From: Candidatus Saccharimonadota bacterium
GTDB taxonomy: Bacteria; Patescibacteriota; Saccharimonadia; Saccharimonadales; Saccharimonadaceae
Length of the DNA: 64,000 bases
Reading direction: 5' to 3'
Assembly: GCA_017540545.1 (NCBI GenBank)
Contig: JAFYAV010000001.1
Coordinates: 186,001-250,000, forward strand
Below the pieces are notes generated by a model. That model saw nothing but the letters and a program-made list of their open reading frames with translations. It was not told the DNA's origin and made no database searches. Below, piece after piece: positions 8,259-17,055 of the stretch. The first letter of the stretch is position 1, and the number at the start of each line of letters is the position of its first letter. Made by a program: the position numbers and the translations under genes.

Positions 8259-10016
8259 CTAGTTTTTATGCCCATTCCCAATTATCACAATAAAATCACT
8301 GTCGTAGCTTTTAAGCTCGTTAGGAATTTTAGTGATTATATCTACGCCATAGCGCTTTTTCAAAGCCTTAGCGGTCTTTTCCATCTTTGTGTTGACTTGA
8401 TACAATTTGACGCCATCAAAGTTAGATAAGCCATCTTTGTCGGGCGCATTATCAACTTGGCTTACCGTATAACCGTCGTCTTCCAGGTCATTCTTTTCGT
8501 TGCCCGCTACGCCATTAGCCTTAGTACCATTCAATACTACAATTTTCGCCCCCTCGTTGATATAATCGGCGCCAGATAGCTGCTTTTTAATATAACTATG
8601 AATCTGGCTATATTGGCCAACACCCTCTGCGGGGTATACGTAAGAAATGCCATTTATCATACCCATCGTCAGAAGGCTTTGGCCGCCTTCGTCTGCATTA
8701 TATAGGGAAATCGTTTCCATTCTCGTTAGAATGTCGCTATCGGCTAGCTTAAGCAAGGTCTTAATCTCGGTATCTTTGAAATTAGTGCGAAAGTTTTTGC
8801 CAACTGCTTCCTTAATTTTTAATGCTTTTACGAGGTCAGAAGTAATCTGCGAAGCACGAGCCTTCTTTACCATTGCCTCAATAATACGTTGTTGGAAATA
8901 TTCGCGGCTAAAGTTGCCACCAGAGGCGCCGTAACCACCAAAGGCGTTACGCGCTCGCGCCACCGCTAAGGCCTCTTGGCCGCCAAGATGGTAAGCCTTG
9001 CCAGTCTGGTATTCAAAGTTGTATCCAGAATAATCGTAGCGCATATCTGCTATACCGCGCTCATCAGAAACTTCTATAGCAGTCTCATTGCCATCCCATT
9101 TTTGATCTCCGTATACAAAAACCACATCAACGCCACCAATTGCATCGATTACTTGTACGACCGCTTGCCAGTTTACGTGTACGCGGTAATGCACTTTAAT
9201 TCCTAGAATCTCCTCGAATTTTTTTGCAAGTTCTGTGGCGGCTTTCCTCTCATATTCCTGCCTCTCCTCATTACTTACTTTTTGACCAGCAGCAATCTTT
9301 GTATATATCTCGGAATAATTACAGTAATAGACTTCGTTTAGCTTTCCGGAAGATGTGCAGGTAGTTGTCTTAAGGTCGCGCGGCAAACTAATAGCTTTCG
9401 CATCGCCTGTATCCTGATTTATGCTTATTAGCATCATTGAATCGGTCAAATCGCCACCGTCGTATTGCTCAGGGTGATCCATTGACCACCCCTCCGTGCC
9501 AAAAATAAGAATATTCGATCGGCCATTCTCGTCCTTTTCGAGTGGCGTGTCTGGGTCAGAGAGTAATAGTCCAAGGAGGCCACCCCCGTCTGTGATTTGT
9601 GAAACAAAATCATTTAGATATAAGAATATGCCACCCCCCGCCACTATCAGTAAAATAACAAAAACAATCAAGAAACGCTTGAGCCCCTTATGTCCACGTT
9701 TCTTCTTTTTTTCTTTCTTTTTCTTCCTTGGGGCATCCACCAAATCGGTGGGGTCGTCATTATAATTCTCAGACAAAAAATCTTTCACAGCTTTCGCGTT
9801 ATCCGCCTCCTTGATTTTCTTTTCACCCCCAGTGTTGACCACCCCTATTTGATCATCGGTTTTTTCTTTTTCAGAAACACCAATTTTTCTCCGAGTCGGA
9901 GTTGCATCTCTTATTGGCGCCTTCATGACTGGGTGTACCCGTCTTGAAGCACTAGTCCTCTTTACGGGACTACTCCCTCGCCTCTTCAAGCCATCGATTG
10001 ATCTTCCACTACTCAT
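8259..10016 (-). CDS. LytR-CpsA-Psr (LCP) family wall-polymer ligase
   Basis: 585 residues. About 110 charged cytoplasmic residues, including a run of Lys before the membrane, precede a helix at about 113-133. The extracellular LCP domain follows, with SLPRDLKTT and the later basic motif around FSREYFQQRIIEAM; these residues hold the polyprenyl pyrophosphate in known LCP proteins. A LytR_C domain (IVVLNGTKANGVAGN onward) ends the protein. LCP enzymes move teichoic acid or capsule from a lipid carrier to peptidoglycan, which fits the polysaccharide genes at 32-42 kb. The start has no ribosome-binding site but an extended -10 six nt upstream. Confidence 0.92.
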   Translation of the reverse strand: MSSGRSIDGLKRRGSSPVKRTSASRRVHPVMKAPIRDATPTRRKIGVSEKEKTDDQIGVVNTGGEKKIKEADNAKAVKDFLSENYNDDPTDLVDAPRKKKKEKKKKRGHKGLKRFLIVFVILLIVAGGGIFLYLNDFVSQITDGGGLLGLLLSDPDTPLEKDENGRSNILIFGTEGWSMDHPEQYDGGDLTDSMMLISINQDTGDAKAISLPRDLKTTTCTSSGKLNEVYYCNYSEIYTKIAAGQKVSNEERQEYERKAATELAKKFEEILGIKVHYRVHVNWQAVVQVIDAIGGVDVVFVYGDQKWDGNETAIEVSDERGIADMRYDYSGYNFEYQTGKAYHLGGQEALAVARARNAFGGYGASGGNFSREYFQQRIIEAMVKKARASQITSDLVKALKIKEAVGKNFRTNFKDTEIKTLLKLADSDILTRMETISLYNADEGGQSLLTMGMINGISYVYPAEGVGQYSQIHSYIKKQLSGADYINEGAKIVVLNGTKANGVAGNEKNDLEDDGYTVSQVDNAPDKDGLSNFDGVKLYQVNTKMEKTAKALKKRYGVDIITKIPNELKSYDSDFIVIIGNGHKN

Positions 10017-10022
10017 TACTAT

Positions 10023-10031
10023 ATTCTACCA
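10023..10031 (-). promoter_or_regulatory. extended -10 promoter, LCP gene
   Basis: TGG plus TAGAAT (minus strand, -10 at 10028-10023); 6 nt separate it from the ATG at 10016. Confidence 0.65.
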
Positions 10032-10047
10032 CAGGCAGAATTCGCGA

Positions 10048-12429
10048 CTATTTCGCCCGCTCTAGTCGCCATCTTTGCGAGTTTGCATCGCCATCTTGCC
10101 AAAGAATAATATTGGCACCACTCTTTAGCTGGTTTGCGTTCAGGTTGAGCATTTTTCTACTACCTATATTACGAATCCTATAGAGGCCATCCATCCCCTT
10201 AACTATGTACCAACGCTGCGCTGCGGTAGAGTTGTTCTTATAGAGCCAAATATTCGCCCCATTCGCTTTGCTGCCACCACTTACATCAATGACATATTTT
10301 GCATTGCTACTCACGATATTGTAACAATCACAACTAGAAATATACTTGAGCGTAAACTTTTGCGCAGCGGTCAAATTCGACTTGTATAGCTGAATATTTC
10401 TCTTATTGGTGAATCTACCGCCCGAGACATCAATTACGAAGCTCGAATTCGACCCACTTCGAATATAATACTGGCCATTTAAGGCGGCGCCCTCATATTT
10501 AATAAAGGTAAACTTTTGCGCCTTCTCGGTACTCTTCTTGCGCAATAGAATAGCCGTGCCATTGCTAGTCCTACCATTCACGACTTCTAAGGCATACCCC
10601 TCATTGCAAGCAGACATGACTGAGAAAGTATTATCACTGTTTTTTGTGACAGCCCATTTTTGACTACAGGTATTAGCTTTTGTGTATATAACGACGGGCG
10701 TTTTATCGACAACCGTACTGGACTTTGCGGCAAGATATTTATTAGACAGGAGGTTTCGGAACGTGTAGTAGCCAGTCGTTTTATCGTATTGAATATCGTA
10801 TTTCTGGCTTGGCTTATTGGTAATATTCCACAAATGAACAGCCGTATTATTTACGGTCTTGTCGCTTACTAGTGAAATGGCCGAAGTATTATTTAAGGAC
10901 GATACAAACGAGTAAGTCCCATTCTCTAATACTTGTGGTTTTACCTGGGGTTGCGTCTGGGGTGTCGTTTGCTGTGACTGTTCAGTATTTGTTTCTTCTT
11001 GGGCTGGAGTAGTTGGAGTTGCTGTAGAATTCGGCGTTGTTGTGCTCCCTGTCCCAGATGTAGTCTGCGAAACATATGTCTCGAGGTTGAACTTTTGCCA
11101 TGCTGACCGCGTGTAGGTTGATAATACAAACTGTCCACTTGTGCCATCGTAAGTCAAGGCTACAGTTTTATTATTTAGTGGCGAAAAACTGTAACTATTA
11201 TTACTATTGTCGTAGATAATCCACTTTTGCGCCGCATTACTAGCACTGTATGCTGACGACTTAATTACTACGCCGTCACTTGGCGACGCTGTCGCATCTA
11301 GTGCTCCATTGGTCGCGGTATTAATAATCGAATAGCTACCGTCACTGTTCTTTTGGAGTAACAGCTCTTTGCCACTTCCGTTGGCTGGCTTGGCGGCAAA
11401 ACTTAGCGTATATTGGCCGGCCGCCGTCTTGCCGAATGTGAGATATTTGGTCGCATCTTGTGCGCTTTTAATATAATAATTACCACCATTCACGCTTGCG
11501 GTTTTGGTTGTAAAGAGGGTACTACCAAACCATTCGCTAAAGTACATGAAGAAATTGCGATTACCATAGGAGCCACAATTCGCAGTACCAGGATAATTCT
11601 TTAACGCGGCGTCATTTGGCGTATATGGCGTATAGATATATAAAGAAGCGGTCGCATAATTCTCGATATATACATTTTTTGAGCCACATGAAGTGGTAGG
11701 GGAGTAATAAATTTTGTTCGTAACATATGGTCGATAATTGTAGCTATATATGTTCTTTTTGTAATAATCTAGTTGCCAAGCTGCCGTATTGACTTGGTTA
11801 TAAAAACCATAATACTTCTTGTCGCACTCGGCATGATCCGGACAAGCGTAACCCATAATAGTGTTGTATTCATTTTTAGTTGGCCAGTTATCGCCCCAGG
11901 CGTAACTTTCTTTCTTCAACATTACCAGGAGTACCTGTGGATTAATGTTGTATTCCTTAGCCGAATCATAAATAATTTGTGCAGCCGAAACCATTCCGTT
12001 TTTAACTACACCTTTTGTGTCGAAATTCGATTCGTGCGTAGTCGGATTCTCATAATATTTATTAATACAGACATAAGGTGGTTCATGGTAGCGACTATCG
12101 CCGGCTTCCGTGCGCATCCTGCGTGCATATTCGGCGCGGGTCGTATTTGGGTCGACCGCTTTACCATTAATATAATAACCACTTCCGATTTTGCCAGTAC
12201 CCCACATATCACAAGCGGGTAAAGTGCTATCCATGAAACTCTGAATTTGCGCCACAGTCATCGTGTTGGTGTTATAGAAAACGTTATCGTCAATAATGCG
12301 CCCCGCCTTGAAGTCCGTTGCTTTTACGGCTGTTGTTGCTGGCGTGTTTATAATGGCTAGTCCAAAAAACATCACCACGAATGATAGCGCCCCTACCGTA
12401 CTACTTAATCGTAAAAGTTTGTGTTCCAC
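10048..12429 (-). CDS. secreted lysozyme-like protein with ricin-type lectin repeats
   Basis: 793 residues. A signal peptide or anchor occupies about 10-30. Residues 40-300 resemble actinobacterial wall proteins with a lytic-transglycosylase-like core: NINPQVLLVMLKKES contains a candidate catalytic Glu, and paired Cys are scattered around it. From residue 325 onward there are three ricin B-like beta-trefoils, recognised by repeated QxW-type motifs (AQKWII, WQKFNL, SQKWAV, AQKFTF, AQKFTL, AQRWYI, SQRWRL). A Thr/Gln/Pro-rich linker at about 450-500 separates the first trefoil from the others. Likely role: binding and cutting glycans on its own or a host cell surface. Its start overlaps the end of the upstream gene by 29 nt. 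Confidence 0.75.
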   Translation of the reverse strand: MEHKLLRLSSTVGALSFVVMFFGLAIINTPATTAVKATDFKAGRIIDDNVFYNTNTMTVAQIQSFMDSTLPACDMWGTGKIGSGYYINGKAVDPNTTRAEYARRMRTEAGDSRYHEPPYVCINKYYENPTTHESNFDTKGVVKNGMVSAAQIIYDSAKEYNINPQVLLVMLKKESYAWGDNWPTKNEYNTIMGYACPDHAECDKKYYGFYNQVNTAAWQLDYYKKNIYSYNYRPYVTNKIYYSPTTSCGSKNVYIENYATASLYIYTPYTPNDAALKNYPGTANCGSYGNRNFFMYFSEWFGSTLFTTKTASVNGGNYYIKSAQDATKYLTFGKTAAGQYTLSFAAKPANGSGKELLLQKNSDGSYSIINTATNGALDATASPSDGVVIKSSAYSASNAAQKWIIYDNSNNSYSFSPLNNKTVALTYDGTSGQFVLSTYTRSAWQKFNLETYVSQTTSGTGSTTTPNSTATPTTPAQEETNTEQSQQTTPQTQPQVKPQVLENGTYSFVSSLNNTSAISLVSDKTVNNTAVHLWNITNKPSQKYDIQYDKTTGYYTFRNLLSNKYLAAKSSTVVDKTPVVIYTKANTCSQKWAVTKNSDNTFSVMSACNEGYALEVVNGRTSNGTAILLRKKSTEKAQKFTFIKYEGAALNGQYYIRSGSNSSFVIDVSGGRFTNKRNIQLYKSNLTAAQKFTLKYISSCDCYNIVSSNAKYVIDVSGGSKANGANIWLYKNNSTAAQRWYIVKGMDGLYRIRNIGSRKMLNLNANQLKSGANIILWQDGDANSQRWRLERAK

Positions 12430-13024
12430 TTACTCCCTCCGCATAATTAGATTTATATTCAAGTCTTACTTTCCATTGTCCTGCATTTAGGCTACCCTTC
12501 TCAAGCATAACCGCCTCGCAAACTGTATTCTTCGCATTCGGCAACACGCGTGTCTTTTTAGTAAATGTGGTTGAATTATTAGTAAATATATAATTACAAT
12601 CGCCCTCCGTCTCAACAATATTCGTGATTGTGCTACTAATAATTATTTTCCCCTCAGCTTCGTATGGTTCGTTTAATACTACATTTGCATTTTTTAGCCC
12701 ATTCTCATTCTTTTCCACTTCGGCTGCTAGTTGTTTTTCTAGCTCATCAGTCTTCGCTTTTGCATCGTTCCCGGCTGTAGTCTTTTTTTCTTCCTCATTT
12801 TCTGGCTCCGCAGTTTTTGTGGACCCGCTGGAGGCATCTTCCTGATTCTTGTTCTCTTGTTTAGTGCTAACTGTACTATCTGTGCTGGAAGTGTTTTCGT
12901 TGTATAGCCTCCATCCCAACAGGGCGCCGAAGCATATCCCAGCTACCAACAAAATCGCCCCTATTATTCCTAAAATAGAGAAACCATTTTTTTTCTGTTT
13001 TCGTTTGTATTTTTTTGTGGCCAT
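12401..13024 (-). CDS. membrane-anchored protein of unknown function
   Basis: 207 residues. A Lys-rich N-terminus precedes one transmembrane helix at about 17-39. A Ser/Thr/Glu-rich low-complexity stalk and a short coiled coil (DELEKQLAAEVEKNE) follow. The C-terminal 90 residues look like an immunoglobulin-like beta fold: two Cys (GDC..., TVC...) and alternating strands. An AGGAG sequence precedes the ATG. It is co-transcribed with the lectin protein, which it overlaps by 29 nt, so the two may act together at the cell surface. No family recognised. Confidence 0.6.
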   Translation of the reverse strand: MATKKYKRKQKKNGFSILGIIGAILLVAGICFGALLGWRLYNENTSSTDSTVSTKQENKNQEDASSGSTKTAEPENEEEKKTTAGNDAKAKTDELEKQLAAEVEKNENGLKNANVVLNEPYEAEGKIIISSTITNIVETEGDCNYIFTNNSTTFTKKTRVLPNAKNTVCEAVMLEKGSLNAGQWKVRLEYKSNYAEGVSGTQTFTIK

Positions 13025-13103
13025 ATTGATAGCACTCCTACTTACATTTAAGCATAACCTGCCCCATAAGGCAAGCTCATATGCGGCCCCAAAAAGATTA
13101 TGC

Positions 13104-13109
13104 TATAAT
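13104..13109 (+). promoter_or_regulatory. extended -10 promoter, 997-aa membrane protein
   Basis: TGC plus a perfect TATAAT; 10 nt separate the box from the ATG at 13120. This promoter sits inside the longer in-frame ORF that begins at 13081, so it decides for the 13120 start. Confidence 0.7.
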
Positions 13110-13119
13110 TAGTATAGCT

Positions 13120-16113
13120 ATGGATAAAGGTGGCGATAATGGCGATTATATCGGCAAGGGCATCGATAAAGTTGAAGCCCCCACTGGTGGCTTAGGGCAC
13201 AAACTAGGCCTCTCTTCTTCCGATGGAAAATCTAAAGAAGAATCCGATGTTCGTAATGCTGAGCAAAACCCAACAGCACCTCTCGATCGTGGTGCAGTCG
13301 GCAAAGAGGGTAGCGTCCTCGTTGCCGGTGAGAAGAACCAGGAATCCGACAAGGCATCTTCATCTAGCGGATGGATAAATCATACCGGCATTAAAGTTGG
13401 GGCGACGGCGGGCAATGCAGTGGGCATGGTTATGAAAGCCAAAAAAGGAGGCGGACTCCTGATGGGCGCTAAGGCTGTCGGTCCAGCGGCGACTATCCTT
13501 ATCATACTTTTAGCGTGCTTTATGTCCCTCATGGTGAGCGTATCATTCTTAGTGAGTAGTCTTATTCCATCTATAAATAAGGCTATGAACACTAACGATA
13601 TTGCCACCACCGTACGCAGTCGGCAAATAATCACCAGCATTATGCTCGGCAAGAACGCGAAAGGTGGACTTTGGAGTAGCATCCCAGACCGTATAAAAGG
13701 AGCATTCAATAAAGCTGGCGCGTCGGTCGAGATGGGGGACGAGGGTCTTGAAGTAATAAAGACCATAGACTCAAACGGCAACCCAAAAACTTTAGATGGG
13801 CACAACTTTAATAATGAAATAGCCACCGATCCCGAAATCGCAAAAACGGTCAATGATGGTCTGGCACGTGCTGGCGGTGCCGGGTTGGCCGACGACTCTT
13901 CTGCCGAAATGGTCGTTAAGAATTTTGGTGTCGAGTCGCTTAATCGAAACAACGCTGTCGAGACTGGGAAAGACCCAGATGAAACAAAAGCTAATCTCGA
14001 CGATAGTTTACAGGAGGACCTTACCAAGGCCACCGGCGACGGCATAAAGGCTGATTATGATAGTGGTGAGGAGAAAACTTCTGTTGTCGACGAAGACACA
14101 GGTAGATCTGAAACGACCATCGAAACGGGCCGCGAATCAAAAACAATTAGCTCCGGCGATGACGTCAAAAACGTTGTCGATGACGAAATTAAAGACGGCG
14201 CAATGGAATTTGGCGGTATTGCTAGCCAAGCCGCCAAGGGCGTATGTCTAGTTTATAATACGGCCATGACCATTAATCGCGCTGTCAAAGCTTTCGAGGC
14301 GGCGCAGGTTATCTCTATGGGGCTTAGGATTTTTGAGGCAATACAACGCATGCAGGCTGGCGAAGGTGTTGACGATATTATAAATATAATCGCCAATTAT
14401 CTTACTCGCCCCAAAACGACCGATTTTGAGCTCACGCAAGGCGAGTTTACTACGGTTACTACCTCAGCTATAGGTAGCAGCGCTCTTGCCCAGTTTTATG
14501 GTGGCACTAAGCTTACCGATAACGATACTATTGTCCAATCATTTACTACTAGTTCTAATCAATTTCGCAAAATTGCCGATTCGATAGAAGGGGGTACTGG
14601 CTATAAAGCTTGTACTGGCGCCAATGTTGCAGCATCCTTGATTGATGCGTTCGGCGAAGCAGCCACTCTTGGTGCCACTAAGCTAATGAGTATCGTTGTT
14701 AGTGTCGCCATTAGCGCTGCTATTAGTGCGGCGGCGAGTATGATAGTGTCAATTATGATACCAAAAATCGTAAATGCACTCAAGCGTGACTTCCACAATT
14801 TTGTCGAAGGAGCAGAAGGGGGTGGCGTGCTCGCTTGGGCGGCAGAAATGATAATAGAAGCGATTGCAAAAATGTCCGGCATGAGCATTGGCACTAAGAA
14901 ATCCTTGGAAACTTATGTTCAAAAGAAAGCGGACATCGTCGCCGAGCGAGCTCGCATTGCCCGCTATACGCTCAGCCCATTTGATACTTCGTCTGAATAT
15001 ACTTTCATGGGGTCGCTCATGGCCTCTTTGACTCGCGCTAGCCTAAATACGAGTAGTTTGTTGGGGCGCGTGGGCAATATTACCTCCGTAGTGGGAAAAT
15101 CCCTTATCGCTCTGACGCCGGCTAGCCATGCTGCCGATGCTATCGATGAAATTGTTACGACGGGAGATTATCCAGAACTTACGCAGCTTGTCGATGACGG
15201 ACAAGAACGCTATGCCACCGCTTTTGGTGAACCATATTATATCCCACACTTCACTGATGCAAGTATTGAAGATGTGATGTGGTATTTCGATGCCATGGGT
15301 TGTTTTGAAGAGCCGTACGACCCAGTCTCAAATCCAAACCCATCTGTCAAAATGAATGGGACCGGCATCGCCTCCGCAAAAAATCCTATCATTCTTGCTA
15401 TTAAGGCGGGGCGCAATCCGTCAAATGACGCTACGCTTGCTGCCTATTCAGACGACGGAAGCCTGCCTGAGGAATTTGTATTGGCAGATGTGGCTTCGAG
15501 CGAGCAGAACGCACTCGGCCGCATCATTGAAGAAAAAGTACTCCGCAGCGCGCCATTGGGCGTCCCTGACGCGGAAATTGAGGCTAAATACAGCAAAGTG
15601 GGCCGTACGGGTTCGTCCATCTGGGACAAGATTATTAGTGCCATTCCTGTTATCGGAAGCATCATAGACGTAGTGAACGGTGTTGATATGCTAGCCCATA
15701 TGGGTAGAATTCTCGGTTACGAATATCATACCAACTCTAAGTTAAACCAAATGGCTGAACATTATGTGCACGATCAGCGTATTGCGGAAGCAATGGGTGC
15801 AATTCAGAAATCTCAAGTGACTGCCTATATAGAAAAATATTACGAAGAGCACCCAACGGATAATACTACGATTGGCAAAATTGCTCGGCTCAGCGGGCTA
15901 ACGAAAGAGCAGGTCGCCACGTCTTTTAAGCAAATTAATGCTCTCAATTTCATCGCAAGCTATCGCCCAGACGGTCTTGGCCCGCTCTTCTTTGAGCATC
16001 CAAGCGTAGAAATTACTCTCGAATCGTCCAGTGATTATCGCCCCGCTATTATAGGTATTCTTTATTGCCCGATGACGTTTGAATCGCAAAAGGCCCAAAA
16101 CATTACGGCATAA
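13120..16113 (+). CDS. large multi-domain membrane protein, possibly secretion-system associated
   Basis: 997 residues from the ATG at 13120. The first 110 residues are Gly/Ser/charged and have no signal peptide. A strong hydrophobic segment follows at about 120-148. An acidic Asp/Glu-rich region (about 190-370) comes next, then further hydrophobic Ala/Ser/Ile-rich segments near 530-565 (LMSIVVSVAISAAISAAASMIV). The C-terminal third is helical and soluble-looking. The layout resembles large VirB6/TrbL-like or associated proteins of CPR type IV secretion loci, but I see no diagnostic motif and no secretion ATPase nearby. A secreted effector-like surface protein is an alternative. Confidence 0.55.
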   Translation: MDKGGDNGDYIGKGIDKVEAPTGGLGHKLGLSSSDGKSKEESDVRNAEQNPTAPLDRGAVGKEGSVLVAGEKNQESDKASSSSGWINHTGIKVGATAGNAVGMVMKAKKGGGLLMGAKAVGPAATILIILLACFMSLMVSVSFLVSSLIPSINKAMNTNDIATTVRSRQIITSIMLGKNAKGGLWSSIPDRIKGAFNKAGASVEMGDEGLEVIKTIDSNGNPKTLDGHNFNNEIATDPEIAKTVNDGLARAGGAGLADDSSAEMVVKNFGVESLNRNNAVETGKDPDETKANLDDSLQEDLTKATGDGIKADYDSGEEKTSVVDEDTGRSETTIETGRESKTISSGDDVKNVVDDEIKDGAMEFGGIASQAAKGVCLVYNTAMTINRAVKAFEAAQVISMGLRIFEAIQRMQAGEGVDDIINIIANYLTRPKTTDFELTQGEFTTVTTSAIGSSALAQFYGGTKLTDNDTIVQSFTTSSNQFRKIADSIEGGTGYKACTGANVAASLIDAFGEAATLGATKLMSIVVSVAISAAISAAASMIVSIMIPKIVNALKRDFHNFVEGAEGGGVLAWAAEMIIEAIAKMSGMSIGTKKSLETYVQKKADIVAERARIARYTLSPFDTSSEYTFMGSLMASLTRASLNTSSLLGRVGNITSVVGKSLIALTPASHAADAIDEIVTTGDYPELTQLVDDGQERYATAFGEPYYIPHFTDASIEDVMWYFDAMGCFEEPYDPVSNPNPSVKMNGTGIASAKNPIILAIKAGRNPSNDATLAAYSDDGSLPEEFVLADVASSEQNALGRIIEEKVLRSAPLGVPDAEIEAKYSKVGRTGSSIWDKIISAIPVIGSIIDVVNGVDMLAHMGRILGYEYHTNSKLNQMAEHYVHDQRIAEAMGAIQKSQVTAYIEKYYEEHPTDNTTIGKIARLSGLTKEQVATSFKQINALNFIASYRPDGLGPLFFEHPSVEITLESSSDYRPAIIGILYCPMTFESQKAQNITA

Positions 16114-16148
16114 AAAACTCCCGCGCGCCGTAAGGCATACTGCGGGAG
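16112..16148 (-). terminator. rho-independent terminator after the lipoprotein gene
   Basis: Read on the minus strand, CTCCCGC and GCGGGAG form a 7-bp stem with an inner partial stem, followed by TTTTTT. It lies between convergent genes; its T-run abuts the stop codon of the 997-aa protein. Confidence 0.85.
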
Positions 16149-16163
16149 CTTTAGGCGTAACGC

Positions 16164-16955
16164 CTAATACGCATTATAATCACCAAGGTCGTATCCGCCC
16201 AGAATGTTGTCCCGACATGGGTTGAGCTCCGCCTCTTTGGCCATCTTAAAAATCAAAACAGCCAAATTGGTATCAACACTGCGTGCCCATTCCGGCGGGA
16301 AAACGTAGTAAAAATCACTACCGTCGTAGCGTGTTACTTCTACGGGAGAAACATACTCAACACCATTTACGCTGCAGGTTAATGTTGCTTTGTAGTAGGT
16401 GTGACCTTCGTCGCCCAACTGAAGTACTCGCCAATCCCCATTCTTGTAGAAGAATTCAAATTTACCTGCATCTTCGTACCACGAGGGGATGCCCCAAATA
16501 TCAGACAACATCTGCCCAAGATCGAAGTCATCGTGGTCTCCCCCCAGCTCGTCGGGCGACAGCCACTGCTGGATGTCTTCCGGCGAATAAGCCACCTGGT
16601 CATCCTCAACCGTCGGCGGTTCGCCTTCGTGAGTTCCCGGCGCAAGCTCTTCCTCGTCCGGTTCTTCAGCGGGTGTTGCATCCTGATCTGTGGACCCCTG
16701 GCTTGACTGCGGCAAATCCGGAACGACAACGTTGTCCGGGTCATAGCTACCGGTACCGTCGTCGCCCACGTGAACTTCGCCAGCCTCGGCCAATGTAGCA
16801 TCCGGTGTTGCAGTGGAATCGCTGCCGCTCTGCGTCGAAGCGGCCGCCGGAGTGGTTGTTGACGTTGCTGCATTCCCGTTGACCTGGTTACTGCAGCCGC
16901 ATGTGATCAGAGCGACTGCTAAACATAATGCTATAAGGTACTTTATTTTTCTCAC
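16164..16955 (-). CDS. putative lipoprotein of unknown function, probably acquired
   Basis: 263 residues starting at a GTG at 16955. A GAGAGGTG ribosome-binding site lies 6 nt upstream, much stronger than its neighbours'. A signal peptide ends in a Cys-rich lipobox-like segment (LITCGCSN). A long Thr/Ser then Asp/Glu/Pro-rich low-complexity region (about 30-125) precedes a compact C-terminal domain of about 130 residues (WLSPDELGG...FEFFYKNGDWRVLQLG...) that I do not recognise. Codons such as CCG and CAG are preferred here, while surrounding genes favour CCA and CAA. Its own hairpin terminator follows. Together these suggest an acquired gene. Confidence 0.65.
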   Translation of the reverse strand: MRKIKYLIALCLAVALITCGCSNQVNGNAATSTTTPAAASTQSGSDSTATPDATLAEAGEVHVGDDGTGSYDPDNVVVPDLPQSSQGSTDQDATPAEEPDEEELAPGTHEGEPPTVEDDQVAYSPEDIQQWLSPDELGGDHDDFDLGQMLSDIWGIPSWYEDAGKFEFFYKNGDWRVLQLGDEGHTYYKATLTCSVNGVEYVSPVEVTRYDGSDFYYVFPPEWARSVDTNLAVLIFKMAKEAELNPCRDNILGGYDLGDYNAY

Positions 16956-17042
16956 TCATATCACCTCTCTTTCTTTTTAGCGAGAAAAACCAACTGTTCG
17001 TAATTTGTATTATACAACCCTTTACTTTTTTTGTCAAAATGA

Positions 17043-17048
17043 CATAAT
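17043..17048 (+). promoter_or_regulatory. extended -10 promoter, dus
   Basis: TGA plus CATAAT, 7 nt before the ATG at 17056. Confidence 0.55.
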
Positions 17049-17055
17049 AATATAT

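Noticed and set aside
13380..14045. Minus-strand ORF of 221 codons inside the 997-aa gene
   Set aside because: It is antisense to a better-supported gene with a promoter, and its composition (Ser/Pro/Ala-rich) is typical of a shadow frame.
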